64,000 nt of DNA, from positions 248,001 to 312,000 of the forward strand of contig NZ_SCHN01000006.1 of the NCBI RefSeq assembly GCF_004120195.1. The letters are read 5' to 3'. Below the pieces are notes generated by a model. The model made no database searches, was not told the origin of the DNA, and was given only the letters and a program-made list of their open reading frames with translations. Position 1 is the first letter of the stretch, and each line of letters begins with the position of its first letter. Below, one piece after another: positions 1 to 8,536 of this stretch. This DNA comes from Enterovibrio baiacu (GTDB lineage Bacteria; Pseudomonadota; Gammaproteobacteria; Enterobacterales; Vibrionaceae). A program made the position numbers and the translations under genes.

Positions 1-66
1 GCACTTCTCGATTGAAAGCCACTTCACGCCAGACCAAGCCGATCCAATCCAAACGAGGGAGGCGAC

Positions 67-1023
67 ATGCTGCGTTTTTTTACCATTGATGCTGGGCTCA
101 TCACTGAAATACATGCCTATGATTACGACGACATGAATCTGCTCGTCGAAAAAGCAGCCTGGATTGACGCCCACGCTCCCAGCGAGCACGAAAGAGACGT
201 TATTAGCTCACTTCTCAGCATTGAATTGCCCGAATCTGACGATGTTGATGAAATCGAATCCTCTGCACGTTTCTTCCTCGACAAACGTGGCCTTCATGTT
301 CACTCTTTGTTCCTCGCGAAAAGCGAAGGCAAACACAACACTGTGTCGGTTGCCTGCATCTTACAAAGCAAACGACTCATCACGATCCGCGACGGGGATA
401 TTGCCGATTTTCGTTTATTGAGACTGAGGGCGCGCCGAGGTCAGATTCGTTGCAAAGATATCGAAACGCTATTGCTAACGATCTTGGAACAGAAGGTCGA
501 AAACCATGCAGATATGTTGGAAGATTTGCATCGTGAGCTAGAGAAAATCAGTCATGCCGTGTTAGAAGATGACGATTCCGATCTTGAAGAATGCATCAGC
601 CAATTGGCTCGCCAAGAGGATAGCAACGGCAAGGTTCGGTTGTGCTTGATGGATACGCAGCGCGCCATTTCATTCTTGCTGCGCCACCTTCAATCTCGCA
701 GTGAACACAGAGAAGATCTGAACGAAATCGTGCGCGACATTGACGCCCTGCTCTCTCACACCACTTTCTTGTTCGACAAAATCAACTTCTTGATGGACTC
801 CACGCAAGGCTTCATCAACATCGAACAAAACCAGATCATCAAAATCTTCTCGATCGCCGCTGTCGTCTTTCTTCCACCCACGGTTATCGCCAGTATCTAC
901 GGCATGAACTTTGAAAACATGCCGCTGCTGTCGTGGCACTATGGATACCCTTTTGCCCTGTGCTTAATGGTGGCATCAGGCATCGCACCGTTGCTGTATT
1001 TCAAGCGGAAGGGGTGGTTGTAA
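67..1023 (+). CDS. corA: CorA family magnesium/divalent cation transporter
   Basis: Inner-membrane homopentameric channel for Mg2+ uptake (also Co2+ and Ni2+ in the family). The 318-residue length matches enterobacterial CorA. The N-terminal two thirds are acidic and helical, as expected for the cytoplasmic funnel. Two membrane segments lie at about 258-278 and 292-311, and the diagnostic GMN selectivity motif is at 279-281 in the context YGMNFENMP. The C-terminus is basic (KRKGWL), as usual. A strong AGGGAGG ribosome site lies 5 bases before the ATG. The gene stands alone and is convergent with the next gene. Identification rests on the GMN motif and overall architecture and is secure; which ion it prefers cannot be read from the sequence. 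Confidence 0.95.
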   Translation: MLRFFTIDAGLITEIHAYDYDDMNLLVEKAAWIDAHAPSEHERDVISSLLSIELPESDDVDEIESSARFFLDKRGLHVHSLFLAKSEGKHNTVSVACILQSKRLITIRDGDIADFRLLRLRARRGQIRCKDIETLLLTILEQKVENHADMLEDLHRELEKISHAVLEDDDSDLEECISQLARQEDSNGKVRLCLMDTQRAISFLLRHLQSRSEHREDLNEIVRDIDALLSHTTFLFDKINFLMDSTQGFINIEQNQIIKIFSIAAVVFLPPTVIASIYGMNFENMPLLSWHYGYPFALCLMVASGIAPLLYFKRKGWL

Positions 1024-1054
1024 TCCTAATGAGATCGACGGTGGAGACAGACAG

Positions 1055-2842
1055 CTAAAACAAGCCCTCAACTTGATTAAGCAATGATCGCCCACCGTCT
1101 AACCAGTCGGATTTATTGGCGTTATGTTCAGCCAATGCTGCCGGATAACTGTCCTCAACCGAATGACCCAACGTTGGATTTAGGTACAGAGCCAGCCAGA
1201 TCAAATCCGAGTGTTCAGGCTCACCATTGTCATCAACATTTGTCGAGACTTGATACTGTGATTGCACTGACGAAACGTCTTCAACACTCGGCGTTTTTTC
1301 AACCAGGAGGCGCATTAGCTCGTCAGGTATTTCATTCGAAAATAGAACACGAAATGCTGCCTTGGCATAAGAATCAAACAACGCTTCATCATCTAAATGG
1401 GCTGAAAACTCGATTGAAATGTGCCTTTTCATTTCAGCCGATGTGCTGGAAAGAATTCGTAAAATGCGCGCCTGTTTCTCAATGTCTCGATCGGTATCGG
1501 GTAAGAAAGGAAAAGAGCTTATGCTATAGAGATCCAACCAATATAAGTGACTAAGTTGGCGTGCGGTTTGCTCGCTTATTGCGGGTTGATGCTTTTCAAT
1601 TTCACTCAGAATATCTGCAGCAGCATATCGAGATTCCGAGGCCAGATTTAATCTCGCGGCAAGCACGTTAGGGTCAGCCACTGTCATGCTATCACGCAAT
1701 GTCCGGCTCTTCTTAGCGTGGTTCTTCGCGAGATATTCATAATCAACCTGAGACACCTTTTGGTCTTCATACCAACGTTGATAGATGTTGAACGGTGGAG
1801 CAGAACAACGCATCGCCGCGCTTTTCATCATAGGTGAGTAATCACGATAAAAGCGTTCTATATTTTCATGCCAATCCGTAACTTCAAAACTATCGGCATC
1901 ATGACAAAACGCAGAAAGCTGCCTATTGGCCAATCTATCTATTTCTGCTTGCTGTTCAACCGTATAAGCTTCATCGTCCTTCACACAATCCAGCACACTC
2001 TGGCTATTTTCTGTCGATTCGATTGCCGAGGTATAAGACAGCACAGCACTCGGCGACTCTCCACTCTTGGAAGCAACGACCTGACACACAAGACTGACTA
2101 ATGCTGTCGTTTGATTTTCCGAATAGTTTTTACCGTTTTTTAATGCCACGTTTGCGCGTTCTAATTGCTCGGACTCCCAATCAGGGTTTTGCCACTGAGC
2201 GAAGTGAACAACTTCAGAAACGAATAAATGAAACGGACTATCATCAGGAAGTGTTGGCAACGCCGTATACAACGCTTCCACAATGTTTGCGTTGTCATCA
2301 CGAGAGGCTGACTGAACAAACACACGATTTATAAGTTGGCTGGAGTCAATGGATACACTGGCATTCAGCGATTCATCAAAGGTCACGTCCAATAATAAAC
2401 CACTACGTTGATCATATTCGGTGCTAAACAAAAACAGATCGTCTTTTGAAAATGTAGCCACATCAATGGTGTAAGAAGACATGGCGTTAAACAAAACGAA
2501 CGGTAGAACGATGATGCATACTGGAGAGTGCCCACAGCCAGACCCACCACCGCCTCTTTTTTGCTCAAACGACGTTATTGCCAACGCTAATCCGTGTTGT
2601 TTTGCATACGATTCGGCATCTGAAAGCTGAAGAGGAATGTTGAAATCCGTCTCGTAAACCACGGTTTTATTGTGTGAGATTACCTCGCTCACGCTTGGTT
2701 CGATAAGACTAAAATCATCGATAAATGCATTGCTGCTGGCAAAGACATTTACCGCGTAAACCAAAGAAAGTCCGAAAGAAGCAAGCGTCGAAAAACAGAG
2801 CTTCATGCCCCGAGAAAATACATTTTTGCTCACCAAGAACAA
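1055..2842 (-). CDS. Exported protein of unknown function, second gene after the oxygenase fusion
   Basis: About 595 residues and not recognised. The open frame extends back to 3085 inside the upstream gene, but that extension is unlikely. The best start is TTG at 2842: an AGGAGG site lies 7 bases before it, and the start then falls 25 bases after the upstream stop. ATG codons at 2875 and 2806 are alternatives; the one at 2806 gives the cleanest signal peptide (MKLCFSTLASF..., cleavage near VFASSNA). Soon after comes a glycine-rich GGGGSGCG stretch followed by a hydrophobic run of about 15 residues, perhaps a membrane hairpin. The rest is acidic, helical and rich in Ser and Glu, with several cysteines. 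It is probably secreted or envelope-anchored. No catalytic motif was seen. Confidence 0.6.
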   Translation of the reverse strand: MFLVSKNVFSRGMKLCFSTLASFGLSLVYAVNVFASSNAFIDDFSLIEPSVSEVISHNKTVVYETDFNIPLQLSDAESYAKQHGLALAITSFEQKRGGGGSGCGHSPVCIIVLPFVLFNAMSSYTIDVATFSKDDLFLFSTEYDQRSGLLLDVTFDESLNASVSIDSSQLINRVFVQSASRDDNANIVEALYTALPTLPDDSPFHLFVSEVVHFAQWQNPDWESEQLERANVALKNGKNYSENQTTALVSLVCQVVASKSGESPSAVLSYTSAIESTENSQSVLDCVKDDEAYTVEQQAEIDRLANRQLSAFCHDADSFEVTDWHENIERFYRDYSPMMKSAAMRCSAPPFNIYQRWYEDQKVSQVDYEYLAKNHAKKSRTLRDSMTVADPNVLAARLNLASESRYAAADILSEIEKHQPAISEQTARQLSHLYWLDLYSISSFPFLPDTDRDIEKQARILRILSSTSAEMKRHISIEFSAHLDDEALFDSYAKAAFRVLFSNEIPDELMRLLVEKTPSVEDVSSVQSQYQVSTNVDDNGEPEHSDLIWLALYLNPTLGHSVEDSYPAALAEHNANKSDWLDGGRSLLNQVEGLF

Positions 2843-2867
2843 GATCCAACCTCCTAGGAAGGAAAAC

Positions 2868-3965
2868 TCACGCATCGTTTGTTTCAATAAATTGCCTGTT
2901 CTCTTCGCGAATAGCTGCGGCGGCGTCATCATACAAGAACGGGAGAAACGCGTAGCGAGAGCCTTTGGTGACCATCTTTGCTTCGTGAAGTAGCGAGCAA
3001 GAAAACACACATGCGCCGCCTGCGGGCACAACATAGCGTTGACGGCCAAATTCAGGAAAGCTGAGCTCTCCGCCTTCGTATTCATCCGTATTGAGGTTTA
3101 TTGAAACCGCAAAGCGTCGATGTGCTGTGCCTTTAGTTGTGTTGTCACGATGGGCGCGAAAATGCCCAGAGGTTGCACTGTCATAGCAAGCAACAATGTA
3201 GCGTTCGATTCTCGTGGTATTGAATTGAAAGGCTTTTTGAATTTCAGGTAACAGGCGAAACTTCATTCGCATCATGCAGGCTTCACGCAAGGCTTGATCG
3301 TCGATCACCTCATCACTTCGGCGCTTATGTTTGTGGTTCTCAACATAAACGGTTTTGCCGCCAATTTCCTGCATATAGCCAGACTCTTGACCGCCCCTTT
3401 CGTCATAAAATTTGATCAGTTCTCGGCAAAAAGCCGGTTCAAAAACGCGAGGAACAATAAGCACAGGTGCTGGAATATCAGCGATGGCGCTAGGCTTCAG
3501 GGTCGGTAAATTCGAGACTACCGAAAGTACCTTCGCGACGTGCGTCTCACCAAACTGCGACGGAGACACAGCAATGTTGGCAACAATACGAAGGCGCTCA
3601 TCCAATACATATGTTTGTGGTAAAGGCGTACCTTGCGCATTCACCGCACCGTATTTTGCACTCACCTGCTTATTGAAATCTTGAAACAGGTGCACGCCTA
3701 AAGCGCGACCATCAAAGTGCGGTTCCGAGCCGTCGCTGGGATCAGTTGTCACACCAAAAAACGAACACGAAAACGCATCGAAAGTATCTTCAAATTGAAA
3801 GAAGGCATCCACGGTTTTTCGGCAAATATCCTGCGTCAAAGAACCGAAAAAGTGCAGCACAATGTAACGCCCTGCGACCGTATGAAATTTGAATTTAGGG
3901 CTTTGCGGGGAGCGGCACTCAAACCATGGTGCGGGCTCACCAAGCCTCGGCTTTTTAATATTCAT
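2868..3965 (-). CDS. Peroxiredoxin-like domain fused to a 2OG-Fe(II) oxygenase (prolyl 4-hydroxylase fold)
   Basis: Two-domain protein of 365 residues. Residues 5-150 resemble the AhpC/TSA redoxin fold, with one cysteine (C48) near the usual peroxidatic position but without the classical PxxxT/S-x-x-C context. Residues 165-347 form a double-stranded beta-helix oxygenase. The iron triad is His272-x-Asp274 in AHRD and His327 in LLHEA, and Arg337 (KGSRYAF) is the expected 2-oxoglutarate ligand. Such enzymes hydroxylate protein or small-molecule substrates using O2 and 2-oxoglutarate. The redoxin half may protect the iron centre or sense peroxide, which is inference. It is probably co-transcribed with the exported protein downstream, 25 bases away. 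Confidence 0.85.
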   Translation of the reverse strand: MNIKKPRLGEPAPWFECRSPQSPKFKFHTVAGRYIVLHFFGSLTQDICRKTVDAFFQFEDTFDAFSCSFFGVTTDPSDGSEPHFDGRALGVHLFQDFNKQVSAKYGAVNAQGTPLPQTYVLDERLRIVANIAVSPSQFGETHVAKVLSVVSNLPTLKPSAIADIPAPVLIVPRVFEPAFCRELIKFYDERGGQESGYMQEIGGKTVYVENHKHKRRSDEVIDDQALREACMMRMKFRLLPEIQKAFQFNTTRIERYIVACYDSATSGHFRAHRDNTTKGTAHRRFAVSINLNTDEYEGGELSFPEFGRQRYVVPAGGACVFSCSLLHEAKMVTKGSRYAFLPFLYDDAAAAIREENRQFIETNDA

Positions 3966-4144
3966 AACGCATAAACCTAGGTACGAATCAGAGCAAATGA
4001 CGCCGCGCTTCCTTGCCTTTCAGGTGTTTAAGAAGAAACCTTGGTGCAACGCGCTAGCATGTGTATCTGCGTACTTTATTCAAAGAGGAGGATAAGATCT
4101 GTCTGAGGCTTGAGAGTGGAGTGCATTGAGGAATATAGACTCGA

Positions 4145-4164
4145 AAGCCGAACAACGTTCGGCT
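4145..4164 (-). terminator. Short perfect stem-loop after the Sbal_3080-type lipoprotein gene
   Basis: An 8-base stem AGCCGAAC/GTTCGGCT with a 3-base loop lies just past the stop of the lipoprotein gene. The tail on the minus strand is only TTTCG, so it is a weak intrinsic terminator or an mRNA-stabilising hairpin. Confidence 0.5.
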
Positions 4165-4176
4165 CCTATTTAGGGC

Positions 4177-4656
4177 TTACTTTGTTGCGCTAGATTTAGA
4201 TGAGTTAGCGGCTTTGGTAGCTTCTTCAGGCGTCATCTTCCCAAACAAAGCATCCATCATGTAATTGATTCTTGTTTCAGCAACACCAAACTTACTTGGA
4301 TTTGCAGTATATGGAACTTTGAAAGTAACTTCGCCAACTCTCTGACCATCTTTGAACGCATTGATCTCTGCATTCTTCAGATATAGGGCCAAGTCCCACC
4401 CCCAATGACCTTCGTATTCCAATGTCAATTTGGAAAGATCATGCTTAGACTTGTCAGGTACAACACTGTAAGTGTAATTATGCCTGTCAAGCCAGTTTTC
4501 CATTGTATCTAAGAACCCAGGTCGGGTTTCTGCATCTTGTACTATTACGACTTCAGGCTTTTCGCTTACATCCGGAATTGCTGTACCTAAATATCTTGGC
4601 GAACCACACCCAACTAAAAACACTGACAATACAATTGAAAAAAGAACTCTTTTCAC
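4177..4656 (-). CDS. Small lipoprotein resembling the Sbal_3080 family
   Basis: 159 residues. The N-terminus MKRVLFSIVLSVFLVGCGSP is a lipoprotein signal with a VGC lipobox, so the mature protein is anchored at Cys17. The body (residues 30-150) is a compact alpha/beta domain with a WGWDLALYLKNAEI stretch, and the tail is a Ser/Lys-rich low-complexity segment. The pattern resembles lipoproteins named after Shewanella Sbal_3080; their function is not known to me. The gene and its upstream region are visibly more AT-rich than the neighbours, and it stands alone between unrelated genes, which hints at independent acquisition. Confidence 0.7.
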   Translation of the reverse strand: MKRVLFSIVLSVFLVGCGSPRYLGTAIPDVSEKPEVVIVQDAETRPGFLDTMENWLDRHNYTYSVVPDKSKHDLSKLTLEYEGHWGWDLALYLKNAEINAFKDGQRVGEVTFKVPYTANPSKFGVAETRINYMMDALFGKMTPEEATKAANSSKSSATK

Positions 4657-4826
4657 TACTAATACTTCCTATAAATATCGAATTTCAAGATTTATCGAGC
4701 AGAATTATATAGTTTTTCACTGATAAAATTCGCAACTTAAAATCGAAAATAGTTATTCTTGATCAATAAGATAGAAGCTTTTAGAGTTTGGGTTTATTTA
4801 GGATTAGGCTACTTTGTGTTAATTGA

Positions 4827-5366
4827 TCACTTCACCAACCCAAGCACTGTTTTGAATCCATCAGCTCGGCAATCTTCCACCAGCTCGTAAAGGCACATTT
4901 CGAGGCCAGTGATACCGATGCCTTCCGAGGAAAGCCTTGAGATAGCGAGGTGCGTATTTTCTGGGGCGCGGGAAGAAACACAATCTTGAACCAGTTCGAC
5001 CGTGCAGCCGAGTTGGTGAAGATGTTGAGCGGTTTGGTAAACGCAGATGTGCGCTTCAATGCCGCAAATGAGCCAAGTGGTCACATTGGCGTGTTTTATC
5101 GCTTCAAGAAAAGCAGGGGCTTTGCAGGCGTCAAAGGTGAACTTAGGAATGGCGGGGTTACCCGCTAACAGCGCTTGAAGCTCATCGACCGTCGAACCGA
5201 GTCGTTCAGGGTTTTGCTCAACCGAAACAATCGGTAGACCCAAGGCCTGAGCACCTTTCACCAGCTTCATAGTGTTAGCGATCAACGTATCACTGTCATG
5301 CACCAATTGCGCGAGTTTACCTTGCACATCCACCACAATCAGGCCTGTGTTTTCACGGTCTAGCAT
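4827..5366 (-). CDS. Isochorismatase-family cysteine hydrolase
   Basis: 179 residues starting at the ATG at 5366, preceded by GAAGGGCGG; a longer TTG-started frame overlapping the upstream gene is less likely. The catalytic triad of the family is visible: Asp in IVVDVQGK, Lys in IPKFTFDACK and Cys in GIEAHICVYQT, with the typical helical SSEGIGITGLEMCLYEL end. Members hydrolyse amides or vinyl ethers, such as nicotinamide, ureidoacrylate or isochorismate; the many YcaC-like and hydrolase-like paralogues have unknown substrates. It lies 26 bases after a GNAT acetyltransferase gene and is probably co-transcribed with it. Confidence 0.85.
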   Translation of the reverse strand: MLDRENTGLIVVDVQGKLAQLVHDSDTLIANTMKLVKGAQALGLPIVSVEQNPERLGSTVDELQALLAGNPAIPKFTFDACKAPAFLEAIKHANVTTWLICGIEAHICVYQTAQHLHQLGCTVELVQDCVSSRAPENTHLAISRLSSEGIGITGLEMCLYELVEDCRADGFKTVLGLVK

Positions 5367-5392
5367 GTTGCCGCCCTTCCTTCGTTGTTCTG

Positions 5393-5800
5393 TTACCGAC
5401 AATTAATACCCATGAGTTTTTGGCTGGTTGAAAAGCCATACTTTTCATACAGCGTGTGTGCATCATCTGTCGCGAGCATCACTAATTGCCCTTTCCAGCG
5501 CGTATCATTCACCACTGTCTCCACCAACCATTTCCCCAATCCTTGCCCACGATAATCGGGGTCAATAATGACATCTGCCACATACGCAAATGTACTGTAA
5601 TCCGTTACGACACGCGCGAAGCCCACAAGGTTCTCGCGATCAAACAAAGAGAAACATTCAGAGTGCTCGATGGACCGCTCAATGGTGTCTGTATCACGGT
5701 CATGTGCCCAGTAAGAGCCGGCGAGCAACGTCTTTAAACGCATCACATCCACATTGCTTTTTTCATTGCTGATCGAAAACCTTTCGCTATTGCTGGTCAT
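5393..5800 (-). CDS. GNAT family N-acetyltransferase
   Basis: 135 residues from the ATG at 5800, which has an AGAAGGAAAAGG ribosome site; a start 36 bases upstream would add an unlikely basic leader. The acetyl-CoA binding motif A is clear: VIIDPDYRGQGLGKWLV contains the R/Q-x-x-G-x-G/A signature. It is followed by a typical motif B with LYEKYGFS. The substrate is unknown; the form resembles small cytosolic acyltransferases of the YjhQ/ArsN type that modify amines. It is first in a likely two-gene unit with the isochorismatase-like hydrolase. Confidence 0.85.
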   Translation of the reverse strand: MTSNSERFSISNEKSNVDVMRLKTLLAGSYWAHDRDTDTIERSIEHSECFSLFDRENLVGFARVVTDYSTFAYVADVIIDPDYRGQGLGKWLVETVVNDTRWKGQLVMLATDDAHTLYEKYGFSTSQKLMGINCR

Positions 5801-6119
5801 CCTTTTCCTTCTGCTTGCAACGCCGTATATACCCAAACAACCTGAAGATGCTCGAAGCTTAAAAAAACCATACCAGAAACGCTGAATTAAGTGCGCGTTT
5901 CCACGCGGTTTGTCGCGCTCTCATGTCGAATTTGCCGAGGACTTAACGAAAAACCGAATGGGAAAAACCGCGTTCACCAACGTTCACTTTCGTTCAGCCT
6001 CTCGATAAATAACACTAAAGCTCAAACAAGCCATTACAATTCAAATATTGAGCCTCAATGTTCATTTTGGCGCATGACTTCTTCATACACTGACTCTCGT
6101 TCACTTACTGAGGAGAAGC
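5801..6119. promoter_or_regulatory. Divergent intergenic region between GNAT and PEBP genes
   Basis: About 320 bases without a gene. It must hold the promoters of both divergent units. The only distinctive element is GTATATACCCAAACAAC at 5825-5841, followed by CTGAAGATGC. It recurs inverted at 7613-7629. No operator palindrome was seen. Confidence 0.5.
5825..5841 (+). repeat. Short dispersed repeat, copy 1
   Basis: GTATATACCCAAACAAC, exactly matched in inverted orientation at 7613-7629. Both copies flank the PEBP/AraC gene pair. From memory, similar 'tatacccaa...cctgaagatgc' strings are scattered through Vibrionaceae intergenic regions; this needs a genome count. Confidence 0.6.
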
Positions 6120-6653
6120 ATGATGAAAACAAAACTCTTGGTCGCACTGCTTGCAGCAACGTCTTTTGCAAGTTCCGCCATGACACTCACCAGCCAAGAT
6201 ATTCAAGAAGGCTCGCGTATGGCGAATACGTTTGCCTATAACGGTTTTGGCTGCACAGGAGACAACCTTTCTCCACAGCTAAGCTGGAGCGATGCGCCAG
6301 AAGGCACCAAAAGCTTTGCGATCACCGCGTTTGACCCTGATGCGCCAACAGGCAGCGGTTGGTGGCACTGGGTCGCATTGGATATTCCTGCGTCCACACA
6401 CAGCGTAAAACGCGGTGCATCAGGTGACATTAAAGGCGCGAAAGAAATGGGGAACGATTACGGCGCAACAGGCTTTGGCGGCGCGTGTCCACCCAAAGGT
6501 CATGGCATGCACCGCTACCAATTCACGGTGTGGGCGTTACCTTCTGAAACCCTAGGTTTGCCAGAAAAACCATCAAACGCGCTCATCGGCTACATGCTAA
6601 ATAGTTCGGCTCTCGACAAAGCCACGCTTACCGCAACGTTTGTCACTGAGTAA
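6120..6653 (+). CDS. Exported YbhB/YbcL (PEBP, Raf-kinase-inhibitor-like) protein
   Basis: 177 residues. Two adjacent ATG codons follow an AGGAG site; the second (6123) has the better spacing of 7 bases. A signal peptide (MKTKLLVALLAATSFASSAMT) targets the periplasm. The PEBP signature is visible: the ligand-site sequence DPDAPTGSGWWHWVALDIP, the central GYGGACPP-like loop (FGGACPPKGHGMHRYQFTVWAL) and the C-terminal YMLNSSALDKATLTATF helix. Bacterial members bind small anionic ligands, but their role is poorly defined. It is followed 40 bases later by an AraC-type regulator in the same direction, so the two are likely co-transcribed. Confidence 0.9.
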   Translation: MMKTKLLVALLAATSFASSAMTLTSQDIQEGSRMANTFAYNGFGCTGDNLSPQLSWSDAPEGTKSFAITAFDPDAPTGSGWWHWVALDIPASTHSVKRGASGDIKGAKEMGNDYGATGFGGACPPKGHGMHRYQFTVWALPSETLGLPEKPSNALIGYMLNSSALDKATLTATFVTE

Positions 6654-6693
6654 ATCGACATAAGAACGAAAACAGGTAACGAGACGGAAACGT

Positions 6694-7464
6694 ATGACAA
6701 GACTCTTGGTGCAGACTGGCCAATTTCGTGGCACGCAAAGCCAGCCCCTTCGGAATGTGCTGATTCATGCACCGACCATTGTTTGGGTACATCGCGGTCA
6801 CAAACAATTGTGGTGGCACGATGCACCCCACCGTTATACACCGTCTGACTGGTTGGTTGTGCCAGCCAGTCATTACCTGACGTTTGTAAACGAGCCAGAC
6901 CAATCTCAATTCTTTTCGCGCACCATGACGTTTCATGAAGCGCCTCCCGCCGAATGGATTCAGGCCTCTGCTGATAAAGCACCTCATGCCGAACTGCGGG
7001 TACAGGTGACACCGCAACTGAATTATTGCTTTAACACCTTGTTCGACATGTCAGAAAAAGCCCTCTCACAGGACACACAACGGCAATTCCTTTTGGGTTT
7101 TTATGCTGAACTCAAACACGTTGGCGCACTGCATTTATTGTTTCCAGGGGAAGGGAAAAGCGTGCGAGAGCGCTTGGCGAGTTATCTCAGTATCAACCCT
7201 GGCGAAGCGCATCATATTGAAACCGTCGCCAATCATTTCTCCATGAGTCGCGCGACCATGGTGCGCAAACTGAATGCGGAAAATACCTCGTTCCGCCAAG
7301 TGCTCACGCATGTGAGAATGAATTACGCCTTGAGCTTGATGCAATCTTCCCGCTCGCAATTGGATGTCGCACTCACGTGCGGCTACCAATCTGAAGCGCG
7401 ATTCGCGAGCCGATTCAAACAAGAGTTCGGCCTCACACCTCGCCAGTATCTCAAAACACTCTAA
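6694..7464 (+). CDS. AraC family transcriptional regulator
   Basis: 256 residues. The N-terminal half (residues 1-130) is a cupin-like ligand-sensing domain with the HRGHKQLWWHDAPHRYTPSDWLVVPASH pattern of AraC sensors. Residues 160-254 carry the double helix-turn-helix: the first around HIETVANHFSMSRATMVRKL and the second around LDVALTCGYQSEARFASRFKQEFG, ending in the usual TPRQYL. The inducer is unknown. It directly follows the exported PEBP gene and probably regulates that unit or nearby genes. Confidence 0.92.
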   Translation: MTRLLVQTGQFRGTQSQPLRNVLIHAPTIVWVHRGHKQLWWHDAPHRYTPSDWLVVPASHYLTFVNEPDQSQFFSRTMTFHEAPPAEWIQASADKAPHAELRVQVTPQLNYCFNTLFDMSEKALSQDTQRQFLLGFYAELKHVGALHLLFPGEGKSVRERLASYLSINPGEAHHIETVANHFSMSRATMVRKLNAENTSFRQVLTHVRMNYALSLMQSSRSQLDVALTCGYQSEARFASRFKQEFGLTPRQYLKTL

Positions 7465-7804
7465 GAAGGGCTGCTGCCCTTAATCCCATGATTTATTGAT
7501 GCAAGTTGGCATTTCTGGTTTTTTCCCCTCGAATTGATAGCAACAGTTCGAGTACAACTCAGGGTCTGTACCAGAGCAACCTGAAGACGCTTGCTGAATC
7601 CTGCCTCTTTACGTTGTTTGGGTATATACTTAGCTGTATGAAACACCAGCAATATATTGGACGCCTTTCAACGCGATGGATTCGCACCACTACTCGCAAG
7701 CAAGACTGTTTTGCTGCGCAACGTCTCAAGCCTCACTTCGCTGACGTTCTTCAATGTGTATGACGTTAAATGAGATAAACAGGCACTGAGCATAAGGAAC
7801 AACC
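7465..7804. other. 340-base gap with a repeat element
   Basis: No credible gene. It begins with a small hairpin AGGGC-TGCT-GCCCT just after the AraC gene. It then holds CAACCTGAAGACGCTTGC near 7577-7595 and GTTGTTTGGGTATATAC at 7613-7629, both related to the 5825 element. The stretch 7670-7750 (ATGGATTCGCACC...) resembles degraded coding sequence but gives no readable product. Confidence 0.5.
7613..7629 (-). repeat. Short dispersed repeat, copy 2 (inverted)
   Basis: GTTGTTTGGGTATATAC is the exact reverse complement of 5825-5841. A second related piece, CAACCTGAAGACGC, lies about 30 bases upstream, so the element here seems longer or rearranged. Confidence 0.6.
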
Positions 7805-8239
7805 ATGGAATCAGCCGCACCTCAACGCATTCAATATTTTCTTCGTTCAATGAGTAACGACATTAAGGCCTACAACAAACTGCTGTCTCTGTTAAAGCAA
7901 CAACAAAGCCTTTATACCGAGCGCGACAGCAAAGCGATTGAAGCGAACATCCGCCTACAAGCGCCACTTCTTCAACAACTACGCCGCACCTCAAAAGAAC
8001 GCATGGAGTGCTTAATCTCGTTAGGTTTACCTGCCAATGAAGAAGGCGTTTCACAACTGATGCGCGAACTGCCAGAAAAGATCGCAGCACAAGCAAACCT
8101 TCAGTGGACGAGCCTTCACCAGCTCATTCTGGAGTGCCAAGCGTACAGTGCAAACGACGGACACGAGTCTGCCACCTTCCACGAACTTGCGCGCCAAATG
8201 ACACAAACAGACACACCGCAACAAGCCAGCTCCCTCTAA
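7805..8239 (+). CDS. FlgN-like flagellar export chaperone
   Basis: 144 residues, ATG with an AAGGA site 6 bases upstream. The protein is almost wholly helical with the FlgN pattern: an N-terminal helix rich in L/Q (YNKLLSLLKQQQSLY), a central segment RLQAPLLQQLRRTSKERMECLISLGLP and a C-terminal helix W..LHQLILECQAYSANDGHES. FlgN binds the hook-filament junction proteins FlgK and FlgL and docks them to the type III export gate. No flagellar gene is adjacent here, so it is an orphan; it may serve a lateral or a second flagellar system. A strong terminator follows immediately. Confidence 0.65.
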   Translation: MESAAPQRIQYFLRSMSNDIKAYNKLLSLLKQQQSLYTERDSKAIEANIRLQAPLLQQLRRTSKERMECLISLGLPANEEGVSQLMRELPEKIAAQANLQWTSLHQLILECQAYSANDGHESATFHELARQMTQTDTPQQASSL

Positions 8240-8244
8240 TTTTG

Positions 8245-8273
8245 AAAGCCCGTGGCAACCACGGGCTTTTTTA
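8245..8273 (+). terminator. Rho-independent terminator after FlgN-like gene
   Basis: Perfect 11-base stem AAAGCCCGTGG/CCACGGGCTTT with a CAA loop, followed by TTTTATT. It lies 6 bases after the stop codon. Confidence 0.92.
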
Positions 8274-8536
8274 TTGCTTCCCCCCAAAATCCTCCTCGCC
8301 CCGTAATCACTGCGTCACCAGCATCCTGAAAAAAAAACGTAAGTATCATTTCTAAAGCATCAAATGAGCAGGTTCCAATATGTAAAACAGTGCATTTGTT
8401 TTATGTTTAACAAGTCTCCCAATTAAGACGAAATACCACATCTTTAAAGGGGAAAATTCACGCGCACCTTCCGCTACAACTATAAAAATTCAAACACGGA
8501 GGGGCATTTAATGTGAATTAATGCATGGAGATTCGA

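Noticed and set aside
2843-3085. N-terminal extension of the exported protein gene into the oxygenase gene
   Set aside because: The extension overlaps conserved oxygenase coding sequence and has no ribosome site, while TTG at 2842 has AGGAGG at ideal spacing.
7670-7763. Possible tRNA or degraded coding sequence
   Set aside because: The ATGGATTCGCACC stretch suggested a tRNA end or tail of a gene, but no cloverleaf or readable product could be formed.
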